In this document: in pieces, positions 62,367 through 64,000 of the stretch | Position numbering within the stretch: position 1 is the stretch's first letter | Layout of the letters: every line of letters begins with the position of its first letter | Assembly (NCBI GenBank): GCA_002197995.1 | Contig: NGZR01000011.1 | Coordinates: 1-64,000, forward strand | DNA from: Gaeumannomyces sp. JS-464 | Lineage: Eukaryota > Ascomycota > Sordariomycetes > Magnaporthales > Magnaporthaceae | Direction of reading: 5' to 3' | DNA: 64,000 nucleotides | The notes under the pieces: generated by a model | Told to the model about the DNA's origin: nothing | The model's database searches: none | Seen by the model: the letters and a program-made list of their open reading frames with translations, nothing else | Position numbers and translations under genes: made by a program

Positions 62367-64000
62367 ACCCACTACTGACCCCCTACTTCTTACCTACTGT
62401 GCTACACTGACGTACTTACTACCTCGTACACTTTACTTACCTGCTACTCACACACTACCACACTACCACACTTTCACTCCGACTACCTTACTCTACACTT
62501 ACACGTACTCCTTCTCTTACACTCGTACCTACGACCACCACCGTCTACTACCACTACCACTCTCACCTTACTCTTCTACTTTTGTGCGTACGCTACCTCA
62601 CACACACGACTACCTCACACTGTACCTCTACGTCACTACACTTACCCACTACCTACACGCTACTACTCACCCTTTACTTTACTACTCTGGTTACTTCACG
62701 ACTGCACGACACGGTTGTTTCACACCGTACGGTTTTCACACACGGACACTCCTACACTGGGACACACTTCTACTGTCCGTCCTTTACTTTCACACACTAC
62801 CACACGTTCACCTCTACACACGACTACACTTTACTTACTTACACTGCACACACTTACGACACACTTACTTTACGGTACGTACTTGGACACACCACTTCAC
62901 TACGTACACGGGGACACTACACACTCACACTACTTCGCGGTACACGACTCTTTACGACTGACTACTTTTACACACACACTCACTTTCACCACTTTTGACT
63001 ACACTTACCCCTTTACACTACACCTCACACACACGACACACGCACGACTTTTTACCTACTTTACACGCACACACTACGTCTACTACACACTTACGTTGAC
63101 ACGGGGACACCACTTTACTCACGCCACACACGGGTTACCACACGACACACTTGTACACACTACTTCGTGCTTCGACTACACACTTTACGGTTTACTCGCA
63201 CTTCCTTGACACGACCTACTTTTTCCTACACTACCTGTGCCTGTTTCTACGGCCCCTTACTACGACACACACTACTTACCTACTCCCTGACTTCTGACGT
63301 GGACTGGCGGGACTTTGTTTCACGGTGACGGGTTGTTTTTTACGTTACACTTTGGCTACACACTACTGGTGGACGTTACACACTTACGACTGGACGTTTC
63401 ACTTACACGTTTTACACGGTACTCTCACACCACTTTACACGACGACTGACACTTACTTACCTACACGACTCACTTTACTTACCTTTTTTTGGACTGTGGT
63501 ACTACTTCACACTTACTCACCTCTGGACACGTACGCACACGTTGGGTGCTGGACGTACTTTACTTGTTACGACACACCTTTTCGGACCACTACTGACGAC
63601 TACACACACTACACTTCCACTTTTTTACACACACCCACTGACGACTACACGACGGTGTTACACACACGACGACGGACTTTTGACACGACTTGACACTTCT
63701 ACGTACGCTGACACTTTACTACACTCTACACGGCTCACTCTACACCCACACACGACGGGACTTACGACTACACGACTTCGTGACACACTACACACACTCA
63801 CGTCGCTTGCGCACACTGACACTACACACTTACACGACTACACTTTTTACTACGCACTACCACTCTGCTGTGACACGCCACGCCACGCGTACTACTTTTG
63901 TACTTTACTACGTACTTTACGCCGACGACGCACACTACGGTTGCCCACACTTACACTTTGGTTACACTACACTACACCACACTTTTACACACACACGACT
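62367..64000 (+). mobile_element. Possible sixth nad2 group I intron, 3' end outside the window
   Basis: Nad2 reads MNKEWLSMGT and then diverges at ACCCATATG. The 5' exon ends in T, as group I introns require, and a LAGLIDADG gene follows. The alternative is that nad2 ends at TAA (62403-62407) overlapping an ATG (62406) as in the common nad2/nad3 TAATG overlap, but the downstream text does not resemble NAD3. Confidence 0.5.
62600..63830 (+). CDS. LAGLIDADG endonuclease near the right edge, probably in nad2 intron 6
   Basis: Motif 1 FISGYSDAEGCFKR (about 62680-62735), LFQIQVHSKD, ISHFDNYPLITQKKADF, EGEHLSHAKGLQEIVNIRAS and LGLSHSLKTIFPNTVP. Motif 2 is WMAGFVSGEGCFLVNL (about 63302-63355), then SQHLRDELLLRSFI, FFGCGIF, DFEDWILVAEF and KAHLTKEGLDKIR. 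The tail IKSVACAMN carries a TCGCTTGCGCA palindrome also seen at 21268. An open frame continues upstream to about 62410. No intron core is visible before it, so the core may lie beyond 64000. Confidence 0.72.

Noticed and set aside
62406..62700. nad3 starting at the ATG overlapping a TAA
   Set aside because: The translation after it lacks any NAD3 motif and soon meets a stop. The open frame there leads into a LAGLIDADG gene.
1..64000. Many overlapping proteins rich in Thr, Leu, His, Tyr and Arg readable directly from the text
   Set aside because: They exist only because TAA and TAG cannot be spelled when A is always followed by C. None resembles a protein family, and they overlap decoded rRNA and tRNA genes.
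1..64000. A genome with natural AC-dinucleotide bias or massive (AC)n microsatellites
   Set aside because: The AC runs decode to ordinary A runs inside conserved rRNA and protein genes at exactly the expected places.
1..64000. Cytidine-insertion RNA editing in reverse, as in Physarum mitochondria
   Set aside because: Physarum editing adds Cs to RNA at scattered sites roughly every 25 nucleotides. Here a C follows nearly every A in DNA, including tRNA and intron sequence. A text artefact explains it fully.

Overview
WHAT THE TEXT IS. As supplied, this window is not ordinary DNA. Practically every A on the + strand is followed by C, so AA, AG and AT are almost absent while CC, GG and TT runs are normal. 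If the single C after each A is removed (called 'decoded' below), natural sequence appears at once, including textbook 16S/23S rRNA, cox3, nad6, nad2, rps3 and tRNAs. Every A seems to have been rewritten as AC. The decoded text is roughly 48-49 kb (my estimate). All coordinates here are window coordinates and include the extra Cs. Long open frames in the undecoded text are meaningless, because TAA and TAG cannot be spelled in it.

ORGANISM. Decoded, this is part of a fungal mitochondrial genome, all on the + strand. TGA is read as Trp (cox3, nad2, rps3) and a trnW(UCA) is present, so genetic code 4. The order rns, tRNAs, cox3, nad6, trnV-I-S-P, rnl (with rps3 inside its last group I intron), trnT-E-M-M-L-A-F-L-Q-H-R-M, nad2 is close to the Pezizomycotina (filamentous Ascomycota) layout. 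The intron load and the many GC-rich mini-repeats suggest a strongly expanded mitogenome. I do not name a genus.

LAYOUT. 1-3632: 3' part of rns with one group I intron. 3856-4785: trnY, N, G, K, W. 5214-13915: cox3 in five exons with four group I introns. About 14060-15285: unknown acidic repeat-rich ORF. 15505-16136: second trnG, trnD, trnS. 16302-19849: nad6 with one intron. 20110-21320: free-standing LAGLIDADG ORF. 21650-23117: trnV, I, S, P. About 23430-44395: rnl with six introns (two group II, four group I). 44533-48123: twelve tRNAs among repeats. 48134 to near the right edge: nad2 with five group I introns and probably a sixth. Repeats fill most intergenic space.

HOW IT WORKS TOGETHER. 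The host genes are standard: ribosomal RNAs, RPS3, tRNAs, and subunits of complexes I and IV. Around them sits a dense population of selfish elements: about a dozen double-motif LAGLIDADG genes, four GIY-YIG genes, one group II reverse transcriptase/HNH protein, and short palindromic GC repeats that also invade genes. Many endonuclease frames, and some essential genes, carry single-base homopolymer shifts. I read these mainly as residual sequencing error, with real decay possible in the endonucleases.
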